Numbered from the stretch's first letter, positions 1-11,684 are shown. The stretch: DNA of 64,000 nucleotides from Adiantum capillus-veneris (GCA_014529385.2 CM043966.1:90220587-90284586); one strand, 5' to 3'. Program-made: numbers and translations. The notes: generated from the sequence alone by a model not told the origin.

Positions 1-184
1 GTTTTGGACTTAAGGACTTGAAGTCCCTGTCATTTCCTGTTTTGCTAGTAGTGTGTAGAGTTTGTTAATTGACCTTTTATGATTTCGTGAAGTAGATGGT
101 ATGAAAATTGAATTCACTCTTGAATGAATCGAGTGCTAAGTGATCCACTTGCTGGCAAGTAATTGTTTGGCATTGTTCTGATAG

Positions 185-394
185 GACCGCCAATGGGGCG
201 AGCTCTTAAGTTACTGTGTCACCAACAACTCATACATAGGATGTACTCCGCCCATGGAACACAAGATGGAAGCCAAGGAGTTGAATGATTGTGTGGATCT
301 ACTTTTTGTTGCCACTCAAAACACAGGTAATGAAGAGGGGGCAGAGCCTAATGCCTCAGCTTTTGAAACTGCCTGGCCCGATCCCACTTCCTAG
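185..394 (+). CDS. Terminal exon of an SDE3/MOV10-like RNA helicase (partial)
   Basis: This is a 69-codon open stretch that follows a plausible 3' splice site (AG at 183-184, after a T-rich tract) in phase 0 and ends at TAG 392-394. It begins D-R-Q-W and contains W-G-E-L-L-S-Y-C-V-T-N-N-S-Y-I-G-C. That matches, from memory of the family, the extreme C-terminus of MOV10/SDE3 helicases (W..LL.YC..N..Y.GC.P), just after helicase motif VI. The remaining residues are acidic and polar, as is usual for these tails. SDE3 is an ATP-dependent 5'-3' RNA helicase of cytoplasmic RNA silencing that amplifies small-RNA signals with Argonaute and RDR proteins. The rest of the gene would lie left of the window, so no helicase motif is visible. 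Bases 1-184 would be its last intron. The call rests on one short motif block, so a different gene is possible. Confidence 0.5.
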   Translation, partial: DRQWGELLSYCVTNNSYIGCTPPMEHKMEAKELNDCVDLLFVATQNTGNEEGAEPNASAFETAWPDPTS

Positions 395-640
395 CAGGTA
401 CCCCATTTTGTTGTAAGTATATATATACGGTCCGTGTTATGATTACAGCCAGGAGCCCATCAGGCTAATTGCCATAGACAATGTGGTGGCTACTTTCCTT
501 CATTTTTTTTGCGGTCTCACTGATAATAAAGTTGTATGGAGCATAAATGAAGCATCAGTGAAAATAGCAATGGGGTCCTTGAGGCCCTGACTTGCAGATG
601 TGGGGAGCCTTGTAACTGGGCTTGACCCCCATCTTTAACT
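395..640 (+). terminator. Probable 3' UTR with AATAAA poly(A) signal
   Basis: The sequence after the TAG stop is non-coding. AATAAA at 525-530 is a plausible near-upstream polyadenylation element for the helicase-like gene. A second AATAAA lies at 926-931. Both are common by chance in AT-rich plant DNA, so the exact 3' end is inferred. Confidence 0.35.
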
Positions 641-1665
641 GTGAAGGTAATATTCCATACATGCTCTATTTGCTAGAAATGTATTTTTCAAGAAAACAGC
701 CTTCTTGGTTGTGGTTCCAGCATCATAGAGCATGCGGGCCTTATTACTAAGGATGACTAGGCTTCTTGGCATGCTGTGGTCCCTTTGGTCTCTTTGTTCA
801 ACATCTAATTGTCTCGTGATGACTTTCATCACAGTATACTGATTTATATAATCACACATTACCCGCAGTGTTCACAGAAAACCTGTAAACAGTTACAATG
901 CACCTGCTAGGTTTTGCTTTCTGTAAAATAAAAATTTACAATTTAGATAGACTGTAAAGTGTTCCCTAGTTTAGTTGTAATTTCCAAAAAAACTTGCAAA
1001 ATTTTAGAGAAAAACCAGTAAATCTCAAAAGCCCAATTTTTTCTATTTGTTTGGAAAAATGTTCTTTGGAAACACTGATTACATGGGCGTGGCTGCGAAG
1101 AGAGAGAGAGAGAGAGAGAGAGAAATCCCATCTGTACCTATTATTGGTTGGTAGCCCCTTTTTGGGTAAGAGTCCGATGTAATGCGTGTTCAACTCTTAT
1201 GAAGCTTAGTTTCAATGTCCACAAAGGGCCAAAGAATGTTTAGGCTAAATGTTGTCCAAGATCTTGCAACCGGCTGTCTAAACCTAACATAAACAAGTTG
1301 CCATTGTCAATAAGTTCTGACTAAGCCCCACTTACCATATTTTGAAAGTAAGACCCTACATGGCCATATGCCTAGAAACAGCCTAATCAAGCTCTCAATC
1401 AATGGAAGGCCCAAGGTATGGGTATTTGTGTGCATTGTATGCAAAAAGGTGTGGGCAATTGTGTGCGTCATATGCAAAAATGTAGAGGTTGAAAGGATTC
1501 AAAGCAAAAATAGGACTTCATTTTGGCAATGGAGCACAACTCGCTAAGGTATTTTGTGTGTCTCAAGGTAATAAATAATATTTAGTATGCATTGAAAACA
1601 AGTTAGTGGGAACAACCCTCCCACGTCTATTGTTCTTTTAGACTCTTGAGCTCCCTATGCGACAA
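641..1665. other. Intergenic DNA, no gene recognised
   Basis: I find no protein or RNA gene here. A (GA)n microsatellite of about 28 bp sits at 1098-1125. Short open frames over it encode only Arg-Glu or Ser-Leu repeats and are artefacts. Confidence 0.6.
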
Positions 1666-1689
1666 CCCCCCCCCCCCCCCCCCCCCCCC
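1666..1689. repeat. Poly-C run (24 C) followed by C-rich and CT tracts
   Basis: An uninterrupted run of 24 C is followed by a C-rich stretch to about 1707 and (CT) repeats to about 1737. Such runs are unstable and error-prone in assemblies. The opposite strand is G-rich and could form a G-quadruplex. Confidence 0.9.
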
Positions 1690-1737
1690 AAACCCCGCCC
1701 CCCCCTCTTAACAACCCCTCTCTCTCTTTCTCTCTCC

Positions 1738-2690
1738 CATGGCTATTGCTTCTCGCCCACCGCGCATACTTATTTTTGTGCTCCAAGCATGTGCTTGTTG
1801 CTTCCTATTATGCAATTGTATAATCATCGCTATACGTTCCTCCTCTCTTAGTTGTGTTTCAGATCCTCTCATTCCAAAATACCATGGCAAACAGGATGGC
1901 ACGAAGGAGAGGGGATGGTGACCTTGATACATGACAACATTAAAAAAATATATAGAGCAACAACAAATTCCTTGCACAAAGATACATAGGGCTTTCCTTA
2001 AGTTTGCAATCAGAGACAAAAAGGCAGCTGCTTCATCATCCAAAATTCTTAGTGTTGCAACCTCCATTAGAGAGAGGTGGGGGAGAGTACTTTTCTCTAA
2101 CACTTTAATTTTCGAGGTGAAGATGCCACATTTCAACAATAAAATAAAATGGGCAATTGTTATGGCATGCCTTTACACAACTTCTATGGGTGAACGAAGC
2201 ATTTGAGCAATGGAAATATTTCCAATGCATTGAGGGAAAGTCATTGCTCTAGTTCTTAGCTACATCATGAAGTTGAGAATGGTCTACTTCCCTTGAATGT
2301 TTTTCATCATCAAAAAAATCAATTGAGTAGCGTCATGAGTGAAATCAAAGGATATTGCGTTTTATTTTTGGACAAGTGAGTTGTGTGTCTCCCCTCGAAA
2401 AAAGATGTGTCAAGAGAGGATAGGATGGAGTGCTTTCTTGTTGCATCGAGCGCATCTTCTCAATTTGCCTCATGTATGCAATGCAGGCTTTGGATTACAT
2501 TTGTACCTTGCCTATTTCACACTTTTTTATTAAGGGATTTCTAGGTTCTCCACTTTTAGTCTTTTGATAAAGGTCTAAGGTTCTCAATTATGCATTCTTG
2601 GCCTACTTTAGAGTCCTTACTTGAATCAAAATCTTGTTCTTTTCTCAATCTCTTTCCTCCCTATATCAAGCACTCACTTCACACTCTAAA
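1738..2690. other. No gene recognised
   Basis: Open frames of up to 143 codons (minus strand, 1708-2139) and 91 codons (plus, 1931-2206) occur, but neither has a recognisable domain, and the longer one runs into the CT repeat. They read as chance frames in decayed repetitive DNA. Confidence 0.5.
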
Positions 2691-3290
2691 GCACTTAAAA
2701 ATGGGTTTGTTGTCCCGAATAAGGTACTTTTAAGTTGTCCCTTAGCTACTTCTACCTTTTTACGATTCTACTCTATTCCTTTATTGCTTATAATTTTTAC
2801 TACTTTATTACTTAGAATTTTGTTGCAAAATAAAACTGCCTTGGGATATTTTTTGGGAGGCTTTAAGACACTTTGAAAGTGCTTAAACATACTTTCTATT
2901 TGCTTTCAAAGTGCTGTAAGGTGCTCCATAGTGTTTAAAACTACTTTTAAGTACTTTGCAAAGCTCGTAGGTACTTTCAAAGTTTCTTCAATAGCATTAA
3001 AAAATTAAAGTGCTTTAAAGTTTATAGATAGTGTTGAAGATTGCTTGTAATTGCGCTTCAAAGTAGTTTTAAATCTTTGAAGGTGCATCAAAGTGGTTTC
3101 AATTTCTCTAAGGTACTTCAAAGTGCTTTGGGATACCCCACATTTCTTTAAAGGGTTTTAAGTTGTTTGAGGTGCTTCAAAGTTCTTTAAACAATTTTTG
3201 GAGTAGTTGTTTATGCTTGACAAAGCTTTCATAGTGATTTGAGAGCTTCAAAGGCACTTTTTCACTGTGAAAGTATTGCCTATGGGTTCT
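2690..3290. repeat. Degenerate CAAAGTGCTT-type repeat array, arm 1
   Basis: Imperfect copies of a short unit built around CAAAGTGCTT / CTTTAAAG recur at irregular 20-40 bp spacing, for example near 2870, 2905, 3018, 3055, 3085, 3115 and 3175. Nothing coding is visible. A related block at 3900-4210 carries the motif mainly as its reverse complement. Confidence 0.6.
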
Positions 3291-3899
3291 AATAGATCTT
3301 TACTCATGTGACGGCATGACCCTTTGTAACTACTAGTACGGTCGGCCGCCTTCGACGGCCTCTCTCTCTCTCTTTGTCTCTCCCTCTTCATCGTGCACAA
3401 AGGCGATTTGGACTTTAGCCTTCATCTCGCAGTTTTTGACATGTGTAAAGGGCACTCGCTCTGCTGTTATAGAATACCTATAGATGTTGTTTGGTCATAG
3501 ATGGTTTATAGAAGGTTCTGAACGCACATCGTGATATGAAGATATCCCTTAGAAGTTTTGAAGGTCTCAAGCCATATTTTGCACGCAAGCTAAAGCACCA
3601 CAATACGTTTTGCTATGTATAACTTGTGCAAAACTGCCATTAGTAATTCTGTCCCTAGGGTAAGCTTGTTTTTAGTGATTTTAATAGTGCTTTGCTCTTG
3701 GAAGGGATTATATGTCACTCTTAAAGCCATCAATAAAATGCTTAGGGAAGATGTGGACATTATGAATACTCGTGCACTTTGTAGATGCCATGTTTGCACT
3801 AGTCAACATGGTAATTCTCTATGCACGGCATCTAGTGCAACATTTGCAAGTGAGACACTGTTGAATGTGCTCTCAAAAGCACAAATTATGTATATTTAA
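3291..3899. other. Spacer between two repeat arms, no gene recognised
   Basis: It contains a CT tract (3360-3374) and a GC-rich inverted repeat near 3342-3361 (GGCCGCC TTCG ACGGCC). A 94-codon plus-strand frame at 3615-3899 has no recognisable domain. Confidence 0.5.
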
Positions 3900-4210
3900 G
3901 ATTACAAAGCAACTAAAAGCCCTTCAAGTACTTTCAAAGCATCTAAAAGCACCTTCGAAGCACTTTAATGGAAACTCATGTACTTAAAAGGCACTTTCGA
4001 AGCACCTAAAAGAACATTGAAGCACTTTAGGTAATTTTTATGCACTTCAAGGCACTTCTTCAGTCCTTTTAAAACACACATTAGAGGGAACCTGAAGCAT
4101 GTCAAGGAACCAACAAGTACCTTAAGCATTTTGGGGTTCACTTGTGAAAGACTTTCATGGTTACATTGAAACCCCTTAAAGCACTTTCAAAACAAAATTT
4201 GCAGCACTTT
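3900..4210. repeat. Degenerate AAAGCACTTT-type repeat array, arm 2
   Basis: Repeated GCACTTTCAAAGCA, AAAGCACCTTCGAAGCACTTT-like and similar words are the reverse complement of the motif at 2690-3290. The two blocks together look like arms of a decayed large inverted repeat, or a satellite present in both orientations. Confidence 0.55.
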
Positions 4211-4214
4211 CAAG

Positions 4215-5540
4215 TTGTGCCAAGAGCATAAAACCTCAATGAGTATAAAGAAAATAATCACCCCTACTAGGAGACAACAATGTACTTGTGTGAGATATAT
4301 CCGACTTGTGGAGATTCCTAAGAGTCAAGCCTTAGAAATGGTGGGTCCCTATTATGAGGAATCAAGCTATGCCTACAGAGCACCTAGTGACCATATGAGC
4401 TATGAGGAAGGCCCAAGTAACTATTGCCATAAGGATGACCATGATGCAGTATGCACAAGCCAACATCGAGGATAATAATGTTGGAGGAATCAACACACCT
4501 TGATGTTCATTGTAAACAAAAAAAGAAAATATCCACCACTGAGAAAAAATCAAGCCGCACAACCTAAGGACCATGTTATGGTCATGGAGGTGATTATTAG
4601 TGGAGAGAGTGTCCAAAGGGAGAAAGGATTAAATATATGGATAACATCTTGGATGTAGGAATCAAGAGTCCTGTGAAGGAGCAGATGCATTTATCACTCT
4701 GCCTATAGAATACCATGGAGTCAACAACTTAGCTATATTTGACAATAGAGCAAGATTAGCCATTGCAACCAAGGAACTTGTGTGAGAAATGGGAAAAGTA
4801 TGCTCTACACAAGACAAGGTCTTGGATGAAACTCCAACTAGAAGATGGTTATGTGGAAAGATCCATAGGATTCTTCGAGCTAGTAATTGTCACCTCTCGT
4901 GGCATTGGATATGAGCACACTTTTGCCATAGTTGACTTTGGCAAAATGAGCAATTATGACGTCATTATTGGTGGATGGTCATTCATGCAATGACTTAAAA
5001 TGGTCCGAGATTGAGGTTATTATCACCTCTAATTATGCCATATGGAAACAATTGCTCAATTGTATCTACATGATCTAGTTATACAGGTTTTTTATTAGCA
5101 CCTGAGAAAGGTTTTGCTTCAATAACCATGGCTCATTTAGAGGTACATGCTTGAATATAGTCAAAAGAGCTTTAGAGTGTAGAAACCTACAAAATGGAGA
5201 TTGTGCTTTACAGAGAGACATGAATCCTACTTACCAAAGCCATTCTAAGATCATCAGTTTGAACCATTGGAGTGGTCATGATTTTTAACAACGATGGATG
5301 TTAGGGTCAATGGGATGACTCTGACCAAGTTCTATGGTGAGAAAGGATATGACATCATGTTATTTTGTATCATCAAACCATTAAGAAGAAAAAATGGAAG
5401 CAAATACAAGGTTTATGGATTAGAAACAAAGTCTGTATTTGAGACCTATCGCCCCCAAAAGGAGCTTTGCTGCTACGATTATCTCAAAACCATAGAACCT
5501 CAAGAAGATGCCAAAGATGAAAGGGTAAGTGAATAAGAGG
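4215..5540 (+). pseudogene. Decayed retroelement, possible gag-protease remnant
   Basis: Several short plus-strand frames occur (4215-4475, 4763-4993, 5294-5536). The 4763-4993 frame ends with F-A-I-V-D-F-G-K-M-S-N-Y-D-V-I-I-G-G-W-S-F-M-Q. That resembles the retropepsin segment of Ty3/gypsy-like polyproteins, where D-Y-D-V-I-L-G precedes a conserved aromatic and M-R-Q. Downstream translation in mixed frames keeps a faint resemblance to the region after the protease. No zinc knuckle or reverse transcriptase is left. The assignment is by pattern only and could be wrong. Confidence 0.3.
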
Positions 5541-5823
5541 TTGTATACCATATGTAGCTCAAAGGTAAGAAATTCTTTGACTTCTCAAACAACAAATCAA
5601 GGCGACAAAGAAGATACGAGGAAAAATGAACAAAACATGTGAACAAAGTCAAAGAGAATCCTATGACTAAGATCAAGGGCAAGACTTTTTATCTTATACT
5701 TGTCAATTTGTTTGATAAATTTATCCACAAAAAAATTCCAACAAAGAGAACGGATCATCAAGCAAATTAAAGGCCAAGAATTTGAAGAAACCAATCAATT
5801 AGGAGCAACAGGGCCCCCCAACT
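5541..5823. other. No gene recognised
   Basis: AT-rich sequence between two unrelated retroelement remnants. Only short overlapping frames are seen on both strands. Confidence 0.5.
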
Positions 5824-6330
5824 TCATGCTGATTCTTTTTTGCATTTCTTGTCACCATTGAGCTTAGGCAACCCATGAAACAAAGTGCCAGATCCCACAA
5901 TAGTTTCATTAAAACTGAGACCATGCCCACTACATATGTCATCCACAAATTTGATTAGAAGACCAAGATTTGCAAGTGCATATATAGACAAAAGGTTCTT
6001 GATACTTAGTACATGAAAAAGCATCAAAAAATTAAAAAAAAAAAGTTACCACATGCACTAGTAGGCACAATCTTTCCACCCGCCTTAACTAGATAAGAGG
6101 TATTATGGGCACATATGAGAGTATTCCGATCACGGACAATCTCAAGACAAGCAAATAAATCACAATGAGACATAATGAGACTAATAACACCACTATCAAA
6201 GTTCTAGACATGATCCATTGATTCTCTAATACATACATCATGAACATATGGATCATACTAACATTGTGTACTAAGAGCCTATTTTACATCTTACACAACA
6301 ATTGTCAAATCTACATTTGAGGAAGCATTT
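5824..6330 (-). pseudogene. Ty1/copia GAG-pre-integrase fragment
   Basis: The minus-strand frame at 5824-6027 contains V-L-S-I-K-N-L-L-S-I-Y-A-L and V-G-S-G-T-L-F-H-G-L-P-K-L. These match the block between protease and integrase in copia polyproteins (normally V-P-x-x-x-K-N-L-L-S and G-T-L-x-x-G-L-Y-K-L). Weaker protease-like similarity continues to about 6330 in broken frames. Its orientation is opposite to the copia integrase that starts at about 6400, so either an inversion joined two parts of one element or two elements abut. A 24-bp direct duplication (6346 and 6378) sits at the junction. Confidence 0.55.
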
Positions 6331-6399
6331 TCAATGGTTTCTTGAGGCACCATTGATACATGTAGCATGTATGTGAAGGCACCATTGATACATGTAGCA

Positions 6400-7890
6400 T
6401 TTTGATTTTCCTAAGGATGGTTTTGTTTGGGCTACTTGTCTTGGAGCTTGTCCATATTGACGTTTGCGATCCAATGCATACTCCATCTTTTAGGAATCAC
6501 TTGTACTTTGTGAATTTTATTGATGATTACTCCAATATGCATGGGTGCTCCTGCTTCAGAAAAATTCATGTGTTTATGTGCTTCTAGCAATTTTTGGTTA
6601 TGGCTAAAAATGTATATCGTTGTAATGTGGGTACCCTTTGTTCTAATCAAGGGGGAAGTATATGTCTAAAAAATTGTTTGCGGTTTTTTCGAGTAATGGG
6701 ATAAAACTCCAATGTATAGTGATGTGAACCTTGCATCAAAATGGTATTGTGAAGAGAAAAAATAGTTCACTTATGGAGATGGCACGATGTATGGCTAAAA
6801 CTCAAGCTATGCTACATAGGTTTTTTCTTTAGGCTATCATGTGCACTACATATGTACTAAACATGTGTCTCACTAAGGCATTGCAAACGATCACTCCATA
6901 TGAGGTTTGACATGGAAAGAACCCATCTATTGGTCACTTACTTGTGTTTCTTTGCCTGACTTATGCTTTGTTGCCTGAGCAACAATGCAAGGAATGGATG
7001 ATAAGGCTCTAAAATGTATTTTTGTTGGCTACAGTATAGAAAACAATGATTAAAATTTGTATCATCTACAAACAAAGTGTATCTTGACTAGTGAAGATGT
7101 TGTTTTCGTGGAAGATGCTTTACATCAACCCTTGTCAGCATGTACTAAGGAGACATATATGAGCTCATAGAATGTATATGATAAATTGTTGCTTATGTTT
7201 AGTGGTGGGATTATGAATGTAAGTCCTAATGAGGCACATGTGCACCTTATGCAAGTTTCAAATGACATTGTAGATCATCCATTTCGGATGCATATTTAGA
7301 AGGTGTGATTGATGAGGATAGGCTAAACATGAGTAGCTAGGCATCTGACAAAACGAATGGTGCAAACCTTGCGTGAAAGTAAACTGGGCATAGCTTTGTC
7401 AAGTCATACTTGTTCAGGTTCTCAACATGCCTCTTCTACGTTAGACTATTATGTTTTGGATATGTCTAGTATGTGAGATGACGAAGAACCTGTCATTTGA
7501 TGCAGCACAAAATTCAAAAAACTCATTGGCTATAATGCAATCTTAGTAGGATGCTATTTGGGAAGAATGGCACATGGTCATTTTATGATTTGACTCTTGG
7601 CAAAAATCCATTGGCACTAAGTGAGTTTTCAAGATAAAACAAAAGCCGATGGATGGTTGTGTTTATTTCTCTAAGGTTAGACTTGTGGAAAAGGGTATGC
7701 TCAAGAGAAGGGCATGAGTTTTGATGAGACTTTTGCTCCCACTAGTCACTGCCATTCCAGCATTTGTGCATTGATAGCTCATAATGGTTGGAATGTCATT
7801 GTTTGGACATACAAACTATGTCTTTTATGGTGATTTGCATGAGGAATTGTACTGTGTCACATAGTACATTTAGACATTATTGCATAGATG
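6400..7890 (+). pseudogene. Ty1/copia element J: integrase and RT fragments
   Basis: Translating across frames gives copia landmarks in order. Near 6440-6540 is L-E-L-V-H-I-D-V-C-D-P-M followed by F-V-N-F-I-D-D-Y-S, the start of the integrase core. Around 6880-7140 comes the integrase C-terminal segment, with Y-E followed by the K-C-I-F-V-G-Y-S block and D-V-V-F-V-E-D. Near 7640-7850 are reverse-transcriptase start blocks (K-G-Y-A-Q-E-K-G, F-D-E-T-F-A-P-T and an H-E-E-L-Y block). Numerous stops and frame changes make it non-functional. The polymerase frame is lost at about 7860 and resumes at about 9946, so an insertion of roughly 2 kb separates them. Confidence 0.75.
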
Positions 7891-7918
7891 TAGAATTGAA
7901 GATTGCAATCCATTGATA

Positions 7919-9950
7919 TAGGGGGATGGGAATGGAGAGAGCTTTTGGAGGGAGATTTCAAGGGAGCTTTTATAATCCTTTTACTGAAGTTGCATTTGCA
8001 AGGAAAAATCTTTCCATGCGCTCGTAGGAGAGAGCTTTTTGGAGGGAGCTTTCATTGTTATTTCACAATCCAATTGAATCTTCAATCTAAAAGCTCTCTC
8101 CAATCCTCTACTCTTTGTGGGGAGAGAGAGAGAGAGGGGATGGTGGTGAGAGAGAAAGAAAGAGGAGAGAGTTGTGGGAGAGAGATAGATATAGAGAGAG
8201 GGGATGGTAGTGAAATCGTTGAGAGAGAGAAGAAGAGAGACTTATAAAGGAAAATGAAAAGAGAGAGGGAGTGGGATTGAAGATGGAGGAAGAGAGAGCA
8301 GGGGTTAGCGGGAGAGATAACAATTGAGAGAAAGAGATATAGAGAAAATAGATAATAACTCCATTTCTTTTTGGCAGATCAAAGCAAGATAGAAAATATA
8401 ATTGTGTGTGCATTGTTGATGTCCCCAATGAAGAAAGAGAACACTTAGGCATCAGAGGCCATGGACATACCATTGGATGACGCCTGGTTTGATTCATTAC
8501 AGGAGGATGATTGGACAAAAGAGGAGGATGGTACACCTATGCGAGGTACACTTCGACGATCACTATCTCTAGATAAAGTTTTTCTGCATGCTTTGACATC
8601 TATTTGTTGTGCAAGGGGTATGGAAAGTGGGCATTGGTTTATTTGGCAATCGGTCTCTCACCATACAAATGAGAATGACGTTGTCATTTAGTACTGAGGA
8701 GACCGTGGAGCATTGGCTTTGTTGGGGAGCCAGATGGGCCGTATGATGAAAATATTTGAGAGCAATGAGGAGTTCTCCACCAAACTACGTATTGTTTTGG
8801 AAATGCAAGCCCATTGGCTGAGAGAGATGCAGGAACAAGACAAGAGACATGCAGATGAGGTGGAGCGTGCCCTAAAGGCATCATCTCTTTTGGAGCCGCA
8901 TCCAAACATTGTGAAGTTAGATCCACTGGCCCATGGCTTAGAGTAGATATTTTAAATAGCGCCTCACATTGTGTACAATGAACTTTTTTGAAAAGCATTG
9001 TTAACGATCAATCGCTTTTAACATTCTTTTGAACAAATAGATATTCTCATTCTCAATTAGTCTGATCTTGTAAATAACTGGTTTTTTTCTATTCTTGTAA
9101 CCTTGTCCGTTATATAGGATTTTTTTTATATTGTGATTAAGTGGATTTGCCCTTTTTTTGCAATTGTTTTCATGAACTTGCAGTCACTATGGTTGTCCTT
9201 CCTTGGTAGTCAAGCTTATCACTTGTAGGTTCCCAACTCTCACATCGTGATTTGTCTACCACTCTATAGCAATGTCTGATGATGTGATGGCTGAATTTTG
9301 GGTGACGTGCTACAACATTTTTCCAAATTCCATGAAAAGATGCGTACTGGTTTTCATTTACCTGAGCATGATTACAAAGCCTTCCTTTGCACGCTACCCA
9401 CCATTGGATTGCTGCTCTTTCATGCGTTTGACCTATAGTTAAACTTACATGCTATTGGTCTTAATGATGAAGGCAAAGAGTTCACATACATCGCATCCTT
9501 TAATAATTGAATCATGCACACATGCATTGTCTTTGGCTAAACACAATGAACCAAATGATGCAGTAGAGAAGTTCTATCCAATAACATTTACTTTGATGCT
9601 CATATTTTAATTTTGTTCTAATCGAGGGCAAAAAATCTATTGCTTATTTTTTAGAATCACGAGTGATATAATGCTCTTGCGTGTACAACTTATACACTTG
9701 TATTCACATGTACTATTTCTTGTGTGCAAGGACATTCTTAGAAGTGCACATACGCTATAACGGTGTCTGTTGATATGGCAACACAATTTTGGGTGATGGA
9801 CTCCGACATTAATCCGCATTTGGCAGAGGGAGCTTTTTTCATAAGAATAGGAAATCCAACACAAAGTTCATGGAGAGAGCTTTTTCAAAAATTTGCCAAC
9901 CGGTCCACTTCCATAAAAAGCTCCCTCCAAAGCTTCCTCCATACCTCTAC
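7919..9950. mobile_element. Putative inverted-repeat insertion (DNA transposon-like) in copia J
   Basis: This stretch interrupts copia J between two reverse-transcriptase blocks. The left end (about 7924-7954) reads GGGATGGGAATGGAGAGAG then CTTTTGGAGGGAG. The reverse complement of the right end (about 9920-9951) reads GAGGTATGGAGGAAG then CTTTGGAGGGAG, so the ends look like degenerate terminal inverted repeats. Sub-terminal copies of AGAGAGCTTTTTGGAGGGAG also occur at 8030-8050 and, inverted, at 8085-8108. Target-site duplications could not be fixed. No transposase motif was recognised, so a non-autonomous element is the likeliest reading. Confidence 0.45.
8461..8946 (+). pseudogene. Unknown ORF pair inside the 7919-9950 insertion
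   Basis: Two plus-strand frames (8461-8691, 76 codons; 8713-8946, 77 codons) are separated by a stop and a frame change. The first starts M-D-I-P-L-D-D-A-W-F-D and is acidic. The second is helical and charged (E-M-Q-A-H-W-L-R-E-M-Q-E-Q-D-K-R-H), like a coiled coil or a trihelix-type C-terminus. They may be remnants of the accessory protein of a DNA transposon. I do not recognise a family. Confidence 0.25.
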
Positions 9951-10232
9951 TTTGGAAATAGGTTTGAGGCTTAGTCTTCATCTGGGTGGAGACTACTTTG
10001 ATGTCACTCTCTATGAGCATGCTATTGGTTTCATGATTTATTATGCACTTTAAGGCCGGATGTTACATGTGAGAGAATTTAAAAGCATAGCCAAGGGTCT
10101 ATGCATTGGAAGGTATCTTTTGGTACGTGAGGGGATTATATATCTTTCATGGTCTTATCCCAAAGGAAAACTATTGACACAACATTTAGATGATTTTTCA
10201 CACTCCGAATTGGTTGTTTTCTATGACACACA
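9946..10232 (+). pseudogene. Copia J: end of RT and start of RNase H
   Basis: The polymerase frame resumes with L-E-I-G-L-R-L-S-L-H, D-V-T-L-Y and A-I-G-F-M-I-Y, the conserved blocks before RNase H in copia elements. It continues to the L-V-V-F-Y-D block (normally G-Y-x-D-A-D-W) and stops exactly at the gypsy A insertion. The frame picks up again at 18576 with the T-G-G-F-C-F block, so the two flanks once formed a single copia gene. Confidence 0.7.
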
Positions 10233-10921
10233 TGTAATGGAAATGGCCTATGAACTTTGAGAATAGCGGAATTAAGATAATTAGAGTGATCATTTTTGTG
10301 AGGTTACTTTGAGAATATGTAGGGTGAACTTAATTGATGGTAGCAACATAAACATAGTACGTAATTAACTTGGTATGAACAATACTTTTGCAAGAGAGAG
10401 AGTATTAGAGAACATGACAATAGATGAGGACCGGATTTACTTGGAGCCGGTCCCCCCTCCAAAAGGCGTTTGTACTATAGATTCTCCCATCAAGAGAGAC
10501 TTTATTACAATACAATCTTTGTGTTCCTTGTGACCTTGGTGATACTATGAAGATGGAAAGATCACGCAGCACGAGCTTAACATAAACTTTGCAAAAAGCA
10601 TTAACTATCCCAAGCCTCAGTCCCAAGGCCTCAAACACCTTCAAAGGTGGAGATAGCTAGCGGGGAATGAGGGTAGGGAAGAGGATAAAGAAACATTCCA
10701 TAGGAGAAAGAAATAGTTCCTCACTTATCATCACTTTTCTTGCTTGGCATAGCATAATAACATAGTAATGAAGATGAAGAAGATGGCAAGCTTAAGCATT
10801 GAAGCATGGCTCTTGGTTGGATTTTGCATTCCATAGCCAAGAGTGTTGGTGTAGGCTCTCCACTTCTCAACAAACTCGGAGAAGGAGATGGAGCTCTTGC
10901 ATTTTTCACTCCACACAATGA

Positions 10922-10958
<37 letters not shown>

Positions 10959-11684
10959 AGAGTATCATCCCCCTCTCATGCCTTGTCCACACCTCTCTCT
11001 CTCTCTCTCTCGTATTATTTTATTATTTCCTTTGGACATGTGTCCTCTTTTTCCTCTTTGAGAGAAAGAACTTAATTATTTATTTTTATGTATCTAAATT
11101 ATTATTGGACCCCTTTAAAACCTATCCAATAACATTCAAACACATCATGAGGGCCACATGTGGAGGATCATTTGAACATGTGTCTTTTATACTTATTAAG
11201 TCATATGGTTGAATGGAATACTTCAAGGACTTATTCAATCAAGCATGGCACGGTCATGTCTCTTGAGAGTTATCTTTGAATTGAATACTTTAATAACTTT
11301 AATCATTTAAGCATGTGAGAAACACCTCAAGCTTTTGGGTATAGTTTCCACTAAAACATAGCAAGCCAACAAGCACCTCATGCTTGGGTAGGATTCCCAC
11401 CTCAAGGTCAGCCCTAGCTTGCCTAAGGTCAAAGGACTTTTGAACACTAAGTTTTGGAGGTCCTTAATGAAGCTAACCCTACGGTCTTTAAGCTCCATTA
11501 GGTAGCATTTCTCTTTGACAAATTATCTCTCATTTGGACCCCTTTACCATTGGCCTCGTGTTGAGATAGATCCGTAAGCACATGTCTATATTCTAACCCT
11601 TGTTCCCGTTTATTATCCCACATTAAATGATCAGTTTAATATGAGAAAATCACTTGGGTTGGTTAGATATTAAATTTTATGACA
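10233..11684 (-). repeat. 3' LTR of gypsy A
   Basis: A 1452-bp LTR starting TGTAATGGAAATGG and ending TTTTATGACA on the plus strand, matching 17239-18575. It contains (TG)n at 10925-10956 and (CT)n at 10993-11011, which differ in length between the two LTRs. Confidence 0.92.

Noticed and set aside
1708-2139. 143-codon minus-strand frame
   Set aside because: Ends in a CT repeat and has no recognisable domain, so it is not reported as a gene.
8108-8536. 142-codon minus-strand frame
   Set aside because: Ser/Leu/Pro low-complexity product of a GA-rich tract.
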